NCBI GenBank assembly: GCA_020631235.1
Contig: JAHDHQ010000007.1
Coordinates: forward strand, 1-64,000
Direction: 5' to 3'
Length of the DNA stretch: 64,000 nt
Origin: Saprospiraceae bacterium
Lineage (GTDB): Bacteria; Bacteroidota; Bacteroidia; Chitinophagales; Saprospiraceae
Part shown: piece after piece, positions 1 to 9,265 of the stretch
Position numbering within the stretch: the stretch's first letter is position 1
Layout: each line of letters opens with the position of its first letter
Made by a program: the position numbers and the translations under genes
Notes under the pieces: model-generated
What the model saw: the letters and a program-made list of their open reading frames with translations, nothing else
What the model was told of the DNA's origin: nothing
Database searches by the model: none

Positions 1-174
1 TTGACCATCCATGATGTAAGTGGTAAAGTGATTAGAGTAATCAGTGGAGAGTATGTGCGAGGTATGAACACTATTACTTTAGACGAAACTGATGTAAGTG
101 CATCAGGTGTATACTATTACACATTGAGTAGCGGAGAGTTTAGTCAGACGAATAAGATGATATTGATAGATTAG
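1..174 (+). CDS. C-terminal end of a T9SS type A cargo protein (partial)
   Basis: The reading frame is open from base 1 to a TAG stop at 172-174, so only the last 57 residues of a gene starting outside the window are seen. The fragment has the beta-sandwich pattern of a type IX secretion type A sorting domain: a D-V-S-G-K-V-I turn near the start, then SGVYYYTLSSG and the ending KMILID. In the family this domain directs a protein across the outer membrane by T9SS and is removed or used for anchoring. The function of the rest of the protein cannot be told. A strong hairpin follows 55 bases downstream, so this is probably the last gene of its transcript. Confidence 0.85.
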   Translation: MTIHDVSGKVIRVISGEYVRGMNTITLDETDVSASGVYYYTLSSGEFSQTNKMILID

Positions 175-228
175 AAGCCTTTAAACTGAGGTCTTCTATG
201 CGAAGAATTTTATTTCAATAGGATTGAG

Positions 229-262
229 AAAGAGGCTGATAATTTTATCAGTCTCTTCTTTT
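229..262 (+). terminator. Rho-independent terminator
   Basis: An 11-base-pair stem (230-240 AAGAGGCTGAT with 247-257 ATCAGTCTCTT, one G-T pair) closes a six-base loop and is followed by CTTTT. It sits between the stop of the preceding T9SS cargo gene and the next gene on the same strand. Confidence 0.75.
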
Positions 263-282
263 AACACCCAAATATTATCATT

Positions 283-3200
283 TTGAGAAATATATTTTAC
301 ATACTTGGATATTGTTTTTTGATATTGATTAGTAATAATGTCATGGCTTATACGGATGTAACCACGACGGTATGTAAAACTGTTTCGGACGGTATTGGAC
401 AAGATAGAAATAATTATGGTGGTGATTTAAGTGAGGGTTATTATCACAATTTTGATGTACCGCCTAACACTTCGACATGCGGTGACGCCTATGTAAGCCA
501 AGCAGAAATTGAGATAACACTGAATAGCTTTACAAATACTTTGCCCCCAGAATGTATATTTTTTAATTTTTTTGGAAATGTATTATCTGATCCTGGAGTA
601 TTGCCTTTAAGTGCGGATTGCTGTCAAGTACACGATGAGGTTTTTTCAGGGTGTTCAGGATTTAATGGAACCCAAACTTTGGGAACGTATACGCTGGATG
701 TAGCAAATTGCCCCAATACTCCATTATACCCAGGAGGAACTATAGGTGTTGATCTTATCGCTGTTATGTCATTTCAAGGTGGGTGTGGTTCGAATGAAAC
801 GGCGATTACCGATGGATTTATTTCGGTGGATTATGAAATTTGTGTAACTATAACTACAAGCAGTCCTGAAGAACCAACTGTGGATGCAGGCCCCGATTTA
901 ATAGCTGATTGTTCACCCATTTTGATAGGTGGTGATCCTGTCGGCATTGATTTCGATGATACTTGGACTTATGAATGGAGTGATGGCCAGTCAGGTAATT
1001 TTGATCCTGATAATGGTCAAGTGACGATTACCCCTAATGCTTCAGGAACATATACAGTCACTGTCTATGGAGAAGGTGGTTGTTCGGCCACTGACGAAAT
1101 GGAAATTACACTTGTTCCAGATCCTGGATGTAATACGGATATTTGTTTAGGGGATACAGAGATCGTAGATCCAGCGGACCCTTGCAATTGTATTGTAGAT
1201 GAAGTACAAATCTTAGGGTGTACGATGCCGAGTTCTTGCAACTACAATCCAGCAGCGAACTGTGATGATGGTTCTTGTATGCCGCAACCAGATTGTAACA
1301 TGGATATTTGTGCTGGGAATACTGAAATGGTAGACCCATCTGATCCTTGCAATTGTATTTTAGATGAAGTACAAATATTAGGATGCACTGACCCTACAGC
1401 TTGTAATTTTGACCCTACAGCAAACTGTGATGATGGTTCTTGTATGCCACAACCCGTATGTAATACAGATATATGTTTAGGAGATACAGAAATTATAGAT
1501 CCTAGTGACCCATGTGCATGTGTTATAGATGAAGTACAAGTGCTTGGCTGTACAGACCCAAATTCATGTAATTATTTACCTTCAGCCAATTGTGATGATG
1601 GCTCGTGTTTACCGATGCCAGATTGCAATGATGATATATGTCTTGGCGACACCTTCATCCCTGATCCATCTAATCCATGTGTTTGCATTTTAGATGAAGA
1701 ACAAATGTTAGGATGTACAGATCCAAGTGCCTGCAATTATAATCCTGCAGCGAATTGTGATGACGGTTCTTGCATGGAAACACCAACTTGCAATACGGAT
1801 ATATGTGCTGGAGATACCGAAATCATCGATCCGACAGATGGTTGCTCTTGCATCGTGGATGAAATACAAGTTTTAGGTTGTACCGATCCTAATGCTTGTA
1901 ATTATAATAGTATGGCTAATTGTGATGATGGTTCTTGTATGCCACAACCCAATTGTAACATGGATATATGCTTAGGGGATACTGAAGTAGTAGATCCTAA
2001 TGATCCTTGTGCTTGTATTATTGATGAAATTCAAATATTAGGCTGTACTAATCCCAATTCTGATAATTATAATCCAGACGCTAATTGTGACGATGGTTCT
2101 TGCGATTGTGTCCCTGATGGCTGTACTAATCCGGCATCTTGCAATTACGATCCATTAGCTACTTGTGATGATGGCTCGTGTTTACCTGTGCCCGATTGTA
2201 ACACAGACATATGTGCTGGTGATACGGAAATAATAGATCCTAATGATCCTTGTGCATGCGTCGTAGATATTGTTCAAGTTGTAGGATGCACAGATCCCAA
2301 TTCATGTAACTATTTACCTAATGCGAACTGCGACGATGGTTCTTGTTTGCCAATGCCGGTTTGTAACACGGATATATGTGCTGGTGATACAGAAATCATA
2401 AATCCTAATGATCCTTGTGCATGTGTTATAGATGTAGTACAAGTGCTTGGCTGCACAGACCCCAATTCTGAAAACTACAATCCAGATGCTAATTGTGATG
2501 ATGGTTCTTGTGATTGTGTGCCGGATGGATGCACGGACCCGACAGCCTGTAACTATGATCCCAATGCTACATGCAATGATGGTTCTTGTTTGCCTATGCC
2601 AGATTGTAATACGGATATATGCTTAGGAGATACGGAAATCATAGATCCTAACGATGCATGTAACTGCATAATAGACGAAGTTCAGGTACTAGGTTGTACA
2701 AACCCTAATGCATCTAACTATAATCCAGATGCTAATTGTGATGACGGTTCGTGTGATTGTGTTCCGGACGGCTGCACAGACCCTAATGCTTGTAACTTTG
2801 ACCCTAGTGCCACATGTGATGATGGTTCTTGTTTGCCAATGCCGAACTGCAACACTGACATATGTATCGGTGATACGGAAATCATAGACCCGAACGACCC
2901 ATGCAGTTGTATCGTGGATGAGGTGCAAGCTTTTGGTTGCACGGATCCTACTTCTTGCAATTATGATCCATTGGCAAATTGTGATGATGGTTCATGCTTG
3001 CCAGTACCGGCTTGTAATACAGACATTTGTCTAGGAGATACAGAAATCATAGATCCTAATGATCCATGTGCTTGTATAATTGATGAGATTCAAGTATTAG
3101 GTTGCACCGATCCTGCTTCTTGTAATTACGATCCAGATGCTAATTGTGATGATGGTTCGTGTATATCCAATGAAGATCCGGGAACTTGTAATACGGATTG

Positions 3201-4374
3201 TCTACTTGGAGATGTAGAAGTATGGAATGAGATAACTTGTATGTGTGATGTAGATATTGTAAGCCTATTAGGTTGTACAGATCCGACAGCTAATAATTAT
3301 AATCCAAACGCAAATTGTGAAGACGGGTCTTGTATGTATGATTGTCCGGCTGTAGCAGAAGCTGGGCCAGTTTTGGAACTTCCATGCTTGGAAGCTATGA
3401 TTAGTTTGGATGGAACAGGCAGCTCAGAAGGCTCTAATTTTAGCTATAGCTGGTCTACTAATACTGGTAATATAATAGGAGGGGAGATGAGTTTATTTCC
3501 AGTTGTAAATACTCCTGGCATCTATTATTTATTAGTGACTGATACCGATTTAGATTGTAGTGTATTAGATTCAGTTGAAGTGATTTTAGGCATGGATGGA
3601 GTTACGGGAATCCAGTTTGAAACAGCTTCACCCCTGTGTGCTGGTGATGCGAATGGTACGATTTTCATTTCTATGGTCGAAGGTGGACTCAGCCCTTATA
3701 CCTTTTCTTTATCTAATGGAGAAACAAACAATACTGGTGACTTCCAAAGTTTAATAGCAGCTGATTATGAAATTACTGTAACGGATATTAATGGATGTAG
3801 CTATAGTACAATGATTGAAGTACTACCTACGCCTCCTTTAAGCCTGATGGCCAATCTCTTGGAAATAGAAGGAGAAATAGGAGAGACTTATGACATTGAT
3901 TTAAGCACTAATATTGATGTTACAAATATCCAATCAGTGACATGGTCACCTCAAACTTGGATGGATTGTCAAGACTGTTTGTCACAGATTGTGTCTCCTA
4001 CAATGTCAGGTCAAATAGAAGTAATCTTGACGGACATCTTTGGCTGTGAAACTAGCTTAATATTAAATGTGACGATTGATACGAATAATGATGTTTATCT
4101 GGGCAATGTATTTAGTCCTACCGAAGGATCACAATCTTTCTTTGTACAATCAGGTTCAGGAGTTGCTGAAGTCAAGTCTTTTGCTATTTATGATCGATGG
4201 GGAAATCAGGTGTTTGCTAATGAAAATTTCCCAACTAATGACCCTAACCAAGGTTGGGATGGCACCGTAAATGGTGCTGATGCCACTAGTGGTGTTTATG
4301 TATATCGGATAGTATTAGAAGACATTGCCGGAATAGAACAGATGCTCATAGGAGATGTAACCCTAATTAGGTAA
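283..4374 (+). CDS. Large cysteine-rich repeat protein, T9SS type B cargo
   Basis: This 1363-residue secreted protein begins at a TTG codon; the frame closes upstream at 262-264 and has no ATG that keeps the signal peptide (residues 1-22, hydrophobic core YILGYCFLILI, ending NVMA). Residues about 23-195 match nothing I recognise; about 197-280 look like an Ig/PKD-like domain. Residues 283-1022 are a tandem array of 15 modules that begin GCTDPxxCNYxPxANCDDGSC, most joined by a linker CNTDIC-GDTEIIDP-DPCxC. A second Ig-like domain and a SprB-like repeat (C-AGDANGT…GG-PY…D-NGC) follow, and the last about 95 residues are a type B sorting domain with YDRWGNQVF, GWDGTVNG, GVYVYRI and ending GDVTLIR. 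Family knowledge places it on the cell surface or outside the cell through T9SS; adhesin or matrix function is inference. Confidence 0.85.
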   Translation: MRNIFYILGYCFLILISNNVMAYTDVTTTVCKTVSDGIGQDRNNYGGDLSEGYYHNFDVPPNTSTCGDAYVSQAEIEITLNSFTNTLPPECIFFNFFGNVLSDPGVLPLSADCCQVHDEVFSGCSGFNGTQTLGTYTLDVANCPNTPLYPGGTIGVDLIAVMSFQGGCGSNETAITDGFISVDYEICVTITTSSPEEPTVDAGPDLIADCSPILIGGDPVGIDFDDTWTYEWSDGQSGNFDPDNGQVTITPNASGTYTVTVYGEGGCSATDEMEITLVPDPGCNTDICLGDTEIVDPADPCNCIVDEVQILGCTMPSSCNYNPAANCDDGSCMPQPDCNMDICAGNTEMVDPSDPCNCILDEVQILGCTDPTACNFDPTANCDDGSCMPQPVCNTDICLGDTEIIDPSDPCACVIDEVQVLGCTDPNSCNYLPSANCDDGSCLPMPDCNDDICLGDTFIPDPSNPCVCILDEEQMLGCTDPSACNYNPAANCDDGSCMETPTCNTDICAGDTEIIDPTDGCSCIVDEIQVLGCTDPNACNYNSMANCDDGSCMPQPNCNMDICLGDTEVVDPNDPCACIIDEIQILGCTNPNSDNYNPDANCDDGSCDCVPDGCTNPASCNYDPLATCDDGSCLPVPDCNTDICAGDTEIIDPNDPCACVVDIVQVVGCTDPNSCNYLPNANCDDGSCLPMPVCNTDICAGDTEIINPNDPCACVIDVVQVLGCTDPNSENYNPDANCDDGSCDCVPDGCTDPTACNYDPNATCNDGSCLPMPDCNTDICLGDTEIIDPNDACNCIIDEVQVLGCTNPNASNYNPDANCDDGSCDCVPDGCTDPNACNFDPSATCDDGSCLPMPNCNTDICIGDTEIIDPNDPCSCIVDEVQAFGCTDPTSCNYDPLANCDDGSCLPVPACNTDICLGDTEIIDPNDPCACIIDEIQVLGCTDPASCNYDPDANCDDGSCISNEDPGTCNTDCLLGDVEVWNEITCMCDVDIVSLLGCTDPTANNYNPNANCEDGSCMYDCPAVAEAGPVLELPCLEAMISLDGTGSSEGSNFSYSWSTNTGNIIGGEMSLFPVVNTPGIYYLLVTDTDLDCSVLDSVEVILGMDGVTGIQFETASPLCAGDANGTIFISMVEGGLSPYTFSLSNGETNNTGDFQSLIAADYEITVTDINGCSYSTMIEVLPTPPLSLMANLLEIEGEIGETYDIDLSTNIDVTNIQSVTWSPQTWMDCQDCLSQIVSPTMSGQIEVILTDIFGCETSLILNVTIDTNNDVYLGNVFSPTEGSQSFFVQSGSGVAEVKSFAIYDRWGNQVFANENFPTNDPNQGWDGTVNGADATSGVYVYRIVLEDIAGIEQMLIGDVTLIR
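1129..3348 (+). repeat. Coding tandem array: 15 Cys/Asp-rich modules of about 54 residues
   Basis: The array codes for 15 GCT(D/N)P…C(D/N)DGSC modules. A full unit (module plus linker) is about 162 bases. Three of them (starting GCTNPNSDNY, GCTDPNSENY and GCTNPNASNY) lack the linker, use a short CDCVPD joint instead and have lost the CNY cysteine. The full unit has eight cysteines at constant spacing, which suggests internal disulfides. The modules are similar but not identical in DNA sequence. Confidence 0.85.
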
Positions 4375-4378
4375 GGCT

Positions 4379-5086
4379 TTAGCAGCGGGCAGACTTTCTT
4401 TTCTTACCAATTCTGTCCTTGTCTATGACTTTTTGGATATAGGTTTCGGCTAAAGGAACTTTACAGGTTGTACCATCCATATCCACACTTACCTTCCCAA
4501 TAGACTTGGCTGTTTGTTTAGCTTGTTTTGTTAATCCTTTTACATAAGTACCTATAGCTATCACAAATCCATTTTGGACATACCTTACACGATTAGGAGA
4601 TTCGTGTATACTCGTTTTTATCTTTTCTAAACAGGATTGATAAAAATCAAGATCTAGTTCCTCATCTGGATAAAGAGAAGCAATACTGGCTAAGGTAGAC
4701 CAACCAGCTGCTACTATATGTTCTTCATTGGATAGTAACCAGGATTTAGCCAATTTGAAACCAAAAGAGGTTTCTGCAGCAACCCATGGAACAGTATATT
4801 CACTGAGATAGTACCAATATGCTTTCGACGCCCATTCTTGGAGAATTTCTTCGGTCATTTGTGTTTCATCTGCCATCAATCCAGCTAAATACATAGCATC
4901 GGTATTTCCCGTAGCATAAAGCTGAATGGATAGAGAATGATTCTTTTTTGTTTGCTTCAGTATTTTTTTAAGGTCTTGAACTTTGACGCCAAAACAAGGT
5001 TCTTTAGCACCATGTTTCATTAAGGTTTTTTTGGTTTGAGGATTACCATATTCCTCAAGGGCTTTCATGACTTCTGTACATTCCAT
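4379..5086 (-). CDS. AlkD-like DNA alkylation repair protein
   Basis: The 235-residue product fits the DNA alkylation repair (AlkD, HEAT-like repeat) family in length and pattern: the N-terminal GNPQTKKTLMKHGAKEPCFGVKV segment, the middle AGLMADETQMTEEILQEW and WSTLASIASLYPDEEL helices, and NRVRYVQNGFVIAIGTYVKGL near the C-terminus. Family members excise bulky or cationic alkylated bases without base flipping; here the substrate is not known. There is no signal peptide, so it acts in the cytoplasm. Its ATG follows directly after the TAA of the upstream phosphatase gene, with no base between, so it is the last gene of a four-gene operon. It ends four bases from the convergent repeat-protein gene, leaving no room for a terminator. 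Confidence 0.8.
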   Translation of the reverse strand: MECTEVMKALEEYGNPQTKKTLMKHGAKEPCFGVKVQDLKKILKQTKKNHSLSIQLYATGNTDAMYLAGLMADETQMTEEILQEWASKAYWYYLSEYTVPWVAAETSFGFKLAKSWLLSNEEHIVAAGWSTLASIASLYPDEELDLDFYQSCLEKIKTSIHESPNRVRYVQNGFVIAIGTYVKGLTKQAKQTAKSIGKVSVDMDGTTCKVPLAETYIQKVIDKDRIGKKRKSARC

Positions 5087-6199
5087 TTATTTCAATTGGA
5101 GCGCTTTACGCATTTTATCATAAATAGCGGTATTCTCATAGATACCAGCAAATAGTTCACTACCTGGCCCATAGGCAAATACAGGAATCATAGTCGCCGT
5201 ATGGTGGGTAGAAATAAATTCTATATCTAAACTATCCATGGTGGAGTTTTCTCGAATGGACAGGCCTCCTGTTTCATGATCTGCGGTTACGACGACTAGT
5301 GTTTCGCCATCTTTTTTTGCCCAATCTAGTACTTCCTGAATAACTAAATCAAACTCATAAAATTCGGTAAGTACATAGCTCGGTATATTAGCATGGCCTC
5401 CCCAATCAATTTGAGAACCTTCGATCATAAGAAACAAACCGTTTTCTCCGTGATTATCTAAAAAGGAAAGTCCCGCTTTGCTAGCATCAAGTAAATAGTC
5501 TCGACCTTGATCATAAGGCAATGGGTCTTTATCTGCGCTGAAGTAAGCAAAATTACCTGTATCAGGAATGTTACAATCCTTAAAATCTGTAAGGTATGTT
5601 TCTACTGTATAATCTCTAGCTTCTAACTCTTCGATTAAATTTCGCTCGTCCTCACGGCGATCAAAAAACTTTTTCCCTCCACCCACAAAGTAATCAACTT
5701 CGGTATCTAGGAAATCTAATGCTATATCTTCATAGTTTTTACGATATTCATTGTGGGCTATAAAACTGGCTGGGGTAGCGTGTACGATTGTGGATGTTGC
5801 AATCAGTCCCGTAGAATAGCCAAGATCTTCTAATTCTTCCAAAATGGTTTGTACAGGAGTAGAATCAGCTCGCACGCCTATGGCTCCATTGTAAGTTTTT
5901 TCACCACAAGCAAAAGCTGTAGCACCCGCGGCTGAATCTGTCACCAATTTGTTAGAGGCATGACACTTATGAATACCAATGACAGGAAATCCTTCCAAGG
6001 CTGTTTTATTACCATTAAAATAATTTCCGGCAGTAATTTGTGACAAACCCATGCCATCTCCGATAAGTAAAACCACATTTTTAGGCTTAAGGACAGGATT
6101 TACTTCTTCTCTCACTGTTGTTTCAGTGACACTTACTGCGCTTTTAGGCGCATTGCAGGCCATACAAACAAGAAAAAGATATATCGGTAAATATTTCAT
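5087..6199 (-). CDS. Alkaline phosphatase, lipoprotein
   Basis: This 370-residue protein belongs to the PhoA-type alkaline phosphatase family. The metal-binding IGDGMG motif (D48) and the nucleophile motif TDSAAGATA (serine 89) are both present, followed by EGSQIDWGGHAN and VVVTADHETGGL, which carry metal ligands. It hydrolyses phosphate monoesters outside the cytoplasmic membrane. The N-terminus MKYLPIYLFLVCMAC ends in a cysteine at residue 15 that suits a lipoprotein signal, though the residue before it (C-M-A) is not the ideal lipobox. At 370 residues it is shorter than E. coli PhoA (about 470). It lies ten bases after dprA and abuts the alkD-like gene. No Pho box could be recognised. Confidence 0.9.
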   Translation of the reverse strand: MKYLPIYLFLVCMACNAPKSAVSVTETTVREEVNPVLKPKNVVLLIGDGMGLSQITAGNYFNGNKTALEGFPVIGIHKCHASNKLVTDSAAGATAFACGEKTYNGAIGVRADSTPVQTILEELEDLGYSTGLIATSTIVHATPASFIAHNEYRKNYEDIALDFLDTEVDYFVGGGKKFFDRREDERNLIEELEARDYTVETYLTDFKDCNIPDTGNFAYFSADKDPLPYDQGRDYLLDASKAGLSFLDNHGENGLFLMIEGSQIDWGGHANIPSYVLTEFYEFDLVIQEVLDWAKKDGETLVVVTADHETGGLSIRENSTMDSLDIEFISTHHTATMIPVFAYGPGSELFAGIYENTAIYDKMRKALQLK

Positions 6200-6209
6200 G
6201 ACTCAGTTT

Positions 6210-7310
6210 TTATGCTAAAATATACCTTTTGCCGGGAAGAGTTTTTATTATTCCATTGAATTCCAGATTTAATAGTAAAGCAGATAATACCGAAGGCGTC
6301 AATGCAAGGGTATTTTGCAATAAGTCTATATGAGCTTCTTCGTTTTCTGATAAATAATTAATAATTAATGCTTCATCTGGGGTCGCTTCATAAAACAAAG
6401 ATTTTTGCTTTGTAGAAGCAGATGAATGATCCCACAATAAAGCATTAATAATATCTTCTCCACTTTCGACCATAGCGGCTAAATGCTCTTTAATGAGTAA
6501 ATTACATCCCTTTGATTTAGGATCTCCTGCACGTCCCGGAATGGCTAAAACATCCTTGCTATATTCATGTGCAAATCGGGCAGTGATCATAGAACCGCCT
6601 GTCGCTTTCGATTCGATCACAACCAAACCATCAGAGATTGCAGCGATGATTCTATTGCGCATCGGAAAATGTTCACGATTAGGCTCTGTGCCTGGCAAAA
6701 ATTCACTTAGGATACCTCCGTTTTGCATCATCTGTTTAGCTAACTTCATATTGCTAGATGGATAAATTTTATCTAAGCCGTGACCCAGGATGCCAATGGT
6801 TGGAACCTGATATTTAACGGATTGTCGATGTGCTTCTGTATCAATACCATAAGCTAAACCACTAATGATACAAACACCATAATCACTTAATTCACTGATA
6901 ATCCTTTCGACCATTATTTTACCGTATTGACTCGGTTCTCTAGTGCCTACTATTCCAAGAAAACGATTTTCGTTAAGATCATAATTCCCTGAGTAAAATA
7001 AATATAAAGGAGCATCATCATAATGCTTCAGACGCTGTGGAAACCTTTGATCAAAATATGGAATGAGGTGTACTTCTGGATTGTTATCTAAATAGCTTTT
7101 TATGGGTTTGTAAATGGCCGCTGGCTTGATGCTTCTCAGATGTTGTACGGTATGAATGCCGATGCCGGGCACTTTTAGCAGTGTTTTTTTGGAAGCTTCG
7201 AAGATGGCTTTTACTCCACCGCAATAGCTGATTAATAGGCGTGCTTTTTTAGGTCCGATCTTGGGTGTTTCACCAAGCGCGACTAAAAATGGAAGTTCGG
7301 AAATGTTCAT
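6210..7310 (-). CDS. dprA: DNA-processing protein DprA (Smf)
   Basis: The 366-residue product has the three-part DprA layout. An N-terminal helix-hairpin-helix region (GPKKARLLIS…KVPGIG, residues about 18-55) comes first. The Rossmann-like core follows, with VGTREPSQYG, ISGLAYGIDTEAH and the FPMRNRIIAAISDGLVVIE and GSMITARFA signatures. A C-terminal winged-helix-like region (about 300-366) closes it. In other bacteria DprA binds incoming single-stranded DNA and loads RecA in natural transformation; its presence alone does not prove competence. The gene lies eight bases after the upstream membrane glycosyltransferase gene and ten before the phosphatase, in one operon. Confidence 0.93.
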   Translation of the reverse strand: MNISELPFLVALGETPKIGPKKARLLISYCGGVKAIFEASKKTLLKVPGIGIHTVQHLRSIKPAAIYKPIKSYLDNNPEVHLIPYFDQRFPQRLKHYDDAPLYLFYSGNYDLNENRFLGIVGTREPSQYGKIMVERIISELSDYGVCIISGLAYGIDTEAHRQSVKYQVPTIGILGHGLDKIYPSSNMKLAKQMMQNGGILSEFLPGTEPNREHFPMRNRIIAAISDGLVVIESKATGGSMITARFAHEYSKDVLAIPGRAGDPKSKGCNLLIKEHLAAMVESGEDIINALLWDHSSASTKQKSLFYEATPDEALIINYLSENEEAHIDLLQNTLALTPSVLSALLLNLEFNGIIKTLPGKRYILA

Positions 7311-7317
7311 TTATGAT

Positions 7318-9192
7318 CTATTCAAATTGTTTAGCTTTATTGTAATCACCTGCGAGCTCATAACTTTCTTTTAAAGCTTTACGAATTTTTGGATCCGAAG
7401 CTCTTAAAGAGTAGGCCTTATTGAGAAAATGGACGGCCCATTTTGGATTTCTTTTTTCTAACAGCAATACCTCATAACCTAATTCGTAATAGTAATTGGT
7501 AACTATTTCTTGCTTACCTCGTGAAATCATATAATCTGGGTATTCAGTCAAGAAGCCGATAGATGGTCGATTGGCTCCTACTTGCTTCAATGTTTCAAAC
7601 AATGCTTGGTCAGTGCCCCCTTTTTTATGAAACTCACCAGCTATTCCAGCTTTCATTAAATTAGCATTTTTGTATCCAGGTAACACCTTTAATGCCCGAT
7701 CAGCATGAAAATCTGCTCGCTTCAAAAGATCCATAATTTCCTCTACATTATCACCTTCTAAAGACTGCTGATATAAAGCGGTAGCCATGAAGGAGTTAGC
7801 TCTGGCACTATTTTTAGACACTTTTACGGCTGCAGTGTTTAAGGTCAGAGAGTTTTCCCAAACAGGCACTCGCATAAAACTGCGGCCACTAAAGGCAAAG
7901 AAAATAATCCCTAAAATAGCTAAAGGAATCGATGGAGAAAACCCATAAAATTTGGGGCCACGCTGATATAGCAAATGAACTAGTAGTACAATAATACCTA
8001 ATGAGGAAATAAAAATAAATCGCTCATTCATAAATGTACCTACGTTAAATACGATATTGGAAACAATGGAAATGGTCAACAAATAAAATAGTATGGACCA
8101 ACTAATAATAGGCCGCTTTTTCGTGTTTTTTAAGGCTATGATAAAAAGGACAATGTGCATAAAAAAGGACAGGATAACCGAAGGTTTAGCCCAATTCATA
8201 ATCGGAATATGATAAGGATAATAATCGTGAGTCAGTGGATGTGGAAAAACACTCAAGCCCAAATATTTTAATAGGGTATAAAAAATAGTGGCGTATTTTT
8301 CATGACCTTCCATACCTGCAAAAGGATTATTCATCACATCGTTAAAAGGATTGGTATTGATTAGGTAGCCTATAATGAGGTATCGTTGCAATAAATAAAG
8401 CCCTGTCACAGCCAGTAAGACATAAATCACTTTTTTGATGGACTTAAACGAACCCTTTGTCCATAAAAATAAGGTCATCGGTATCACTGCAGCAAAAGTC
8501 AACACATTCTCTTTTGCTAATAATCCTAAATAATATAAGACCGCCAGGTACATAAGCTGTTTCCAATCTTCTTTCTCCAAATAACGGATGGAGTAATACA
8601 TACTCGCCATACCGAAAATCATGGCTAAAATTTCATCTCGACCTTTTATATTAGCTACCGCTTCTACATGCACCGGATGGGCTAGAAAAATTAAACTCAC
8701 TAGAAAACTAGCAGAAAAGAACCATTTAGTCGGTTTGCTTGAAATAAACATAGACAAAACTCTGAATATCAATAAACAACATATAGCATAAAAAAATATG
8801 TTTATGATGTGATTTAAATGATAATTCAATGGTGAAATAGCATGCTCTACCGCAAACATCATAATAGACAATGGCCGATATCTACCTCCTTGAACCAAAT
8901 CTCTTTGCTTACCGAAATATCCTTCAAAACTTTCTTTCGAAAAGATATCCCATAGACCGCTTACACCTTTCTTGGTAAATTCATTATCCGCGATGACGAT
9001 TTGATCATCTAACACATAATTAAAAGGAATGCATTGATAATAAATCACAAAAGAAAGCACAAAAAATATAGGGATGGCTAAATAATGCTTTCGCCAAAAC
9101 CCATCCGTATAGTCAAAGTTGTTTTTTACTACAGGCAAATTACTTTTTGCCCGATGCCTGATTTTCTTGGTCTTTTTTTCTTTCTTCGCCAT
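7318..9192 (-). CDS. TMTC-like GT-C membrane glycosyltransferase with TPR-like tail
   Basis: This 624-residue protein starts with a basic cytoplasmic tail, then carries about ten membrane segments between residues 38 and 445, and ends in a soluble helical region with TPR-like spacing. The luminal loop after the first helix has the D-D pair (FNYVLDDQIVI) and the RYRPLS segment of GT-C enzymes. The stretch HPVHVEAVANIKGRDEILA is the hallmark of the TMTC / GT105 group, which in eukaryotes O-mannosylates proteins. A role in envelope or protein glycosylation from a lipid-linked sugar is therefore likely; donor and acceptor are unknown. It is the first gene of the operon that continues with dprA, the phosphatase and the alkD-like gene, and is divergent from the gene at 9266. 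Confidence 0.75.
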   Translation of the reverse strand: MAKKEKKTKKIRHRAKSNLPVVKNNFDYTDGFWRKHYLAIPIFFVLSFVIYYQCIPFNYVLDDQIVIADNEFTKKGVSGLWDIFSKESFEGYFGKQRDLVQGGRYRPLSIMMFAVEHAISPLNYHLNHIINIFFYAICCLLIFRVLSMFISSKPTKWFFSASFLVSLIFLAHPVHVEAVANIKGRDEILAMIFGMASMYYSIRYLEKEDWKQLMYLAVLYYLGLLAKENVLTFAAVIPMTLFLWTKGSFKSIKKVIYVLLAVTGLYLLQRYLIIGYLINTNPFNDVMNNPFAGMEGHEKYATIFYTLLKYLGLSVFPHPLTHDYYPYHIPIMNWAKPSVILSFFMHIVLFIIALKNTKKRPIISWSILFYLLTISIVSNIVFNVGTFMNERFIFISSLGIIVLLVHLLYQRGPKFYGFSPSIPLAILGIIFFAFSGRSFMRVPVWENSLTLNTAAVKVSKNSARANSFMATALYQQSLEGDNVEEIMDLLKRADFHADRALKVLPGYKNANLMKAGIAGEFHKKGGTDQALFETLKQVGANRPSIGFLTEYPDYMISRGKQEIVTNYYYELGYEVLLLEKRNPKWAVHFLNKAYSLRASDPKIRKALKESYELAGDYNKAKQFE

Positions 9193-9213
9193 AATGACTA
9201 TTCAAATTGGTGC

Positions 9214-9221
9214 TATGTTTG
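9214..9221 (+). promoter_or_regulatory. Possible -7 promoter element (TATGTTTG)
   Basis: The eight bases fit the Bacteroidota -7 consensus TAnnTTTG and lie 44 bases before the ATG of the barrel gene at 9266, in the short divergent gap. No convincing -33 TTTG is at the expected distance, so this is tentative. Confidence 0.35.
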
Positions 9222-9265
9222 CATCAAAAATATTTATAATCTTTATATCCTAGATGATAAGCTAA

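Noticed and set aside
1129-3348. Possible CRISPR or satellite array
   Set aside because: The 162-base periodicity is coding, with variation mainly at third codon positions and conserved cysteines.
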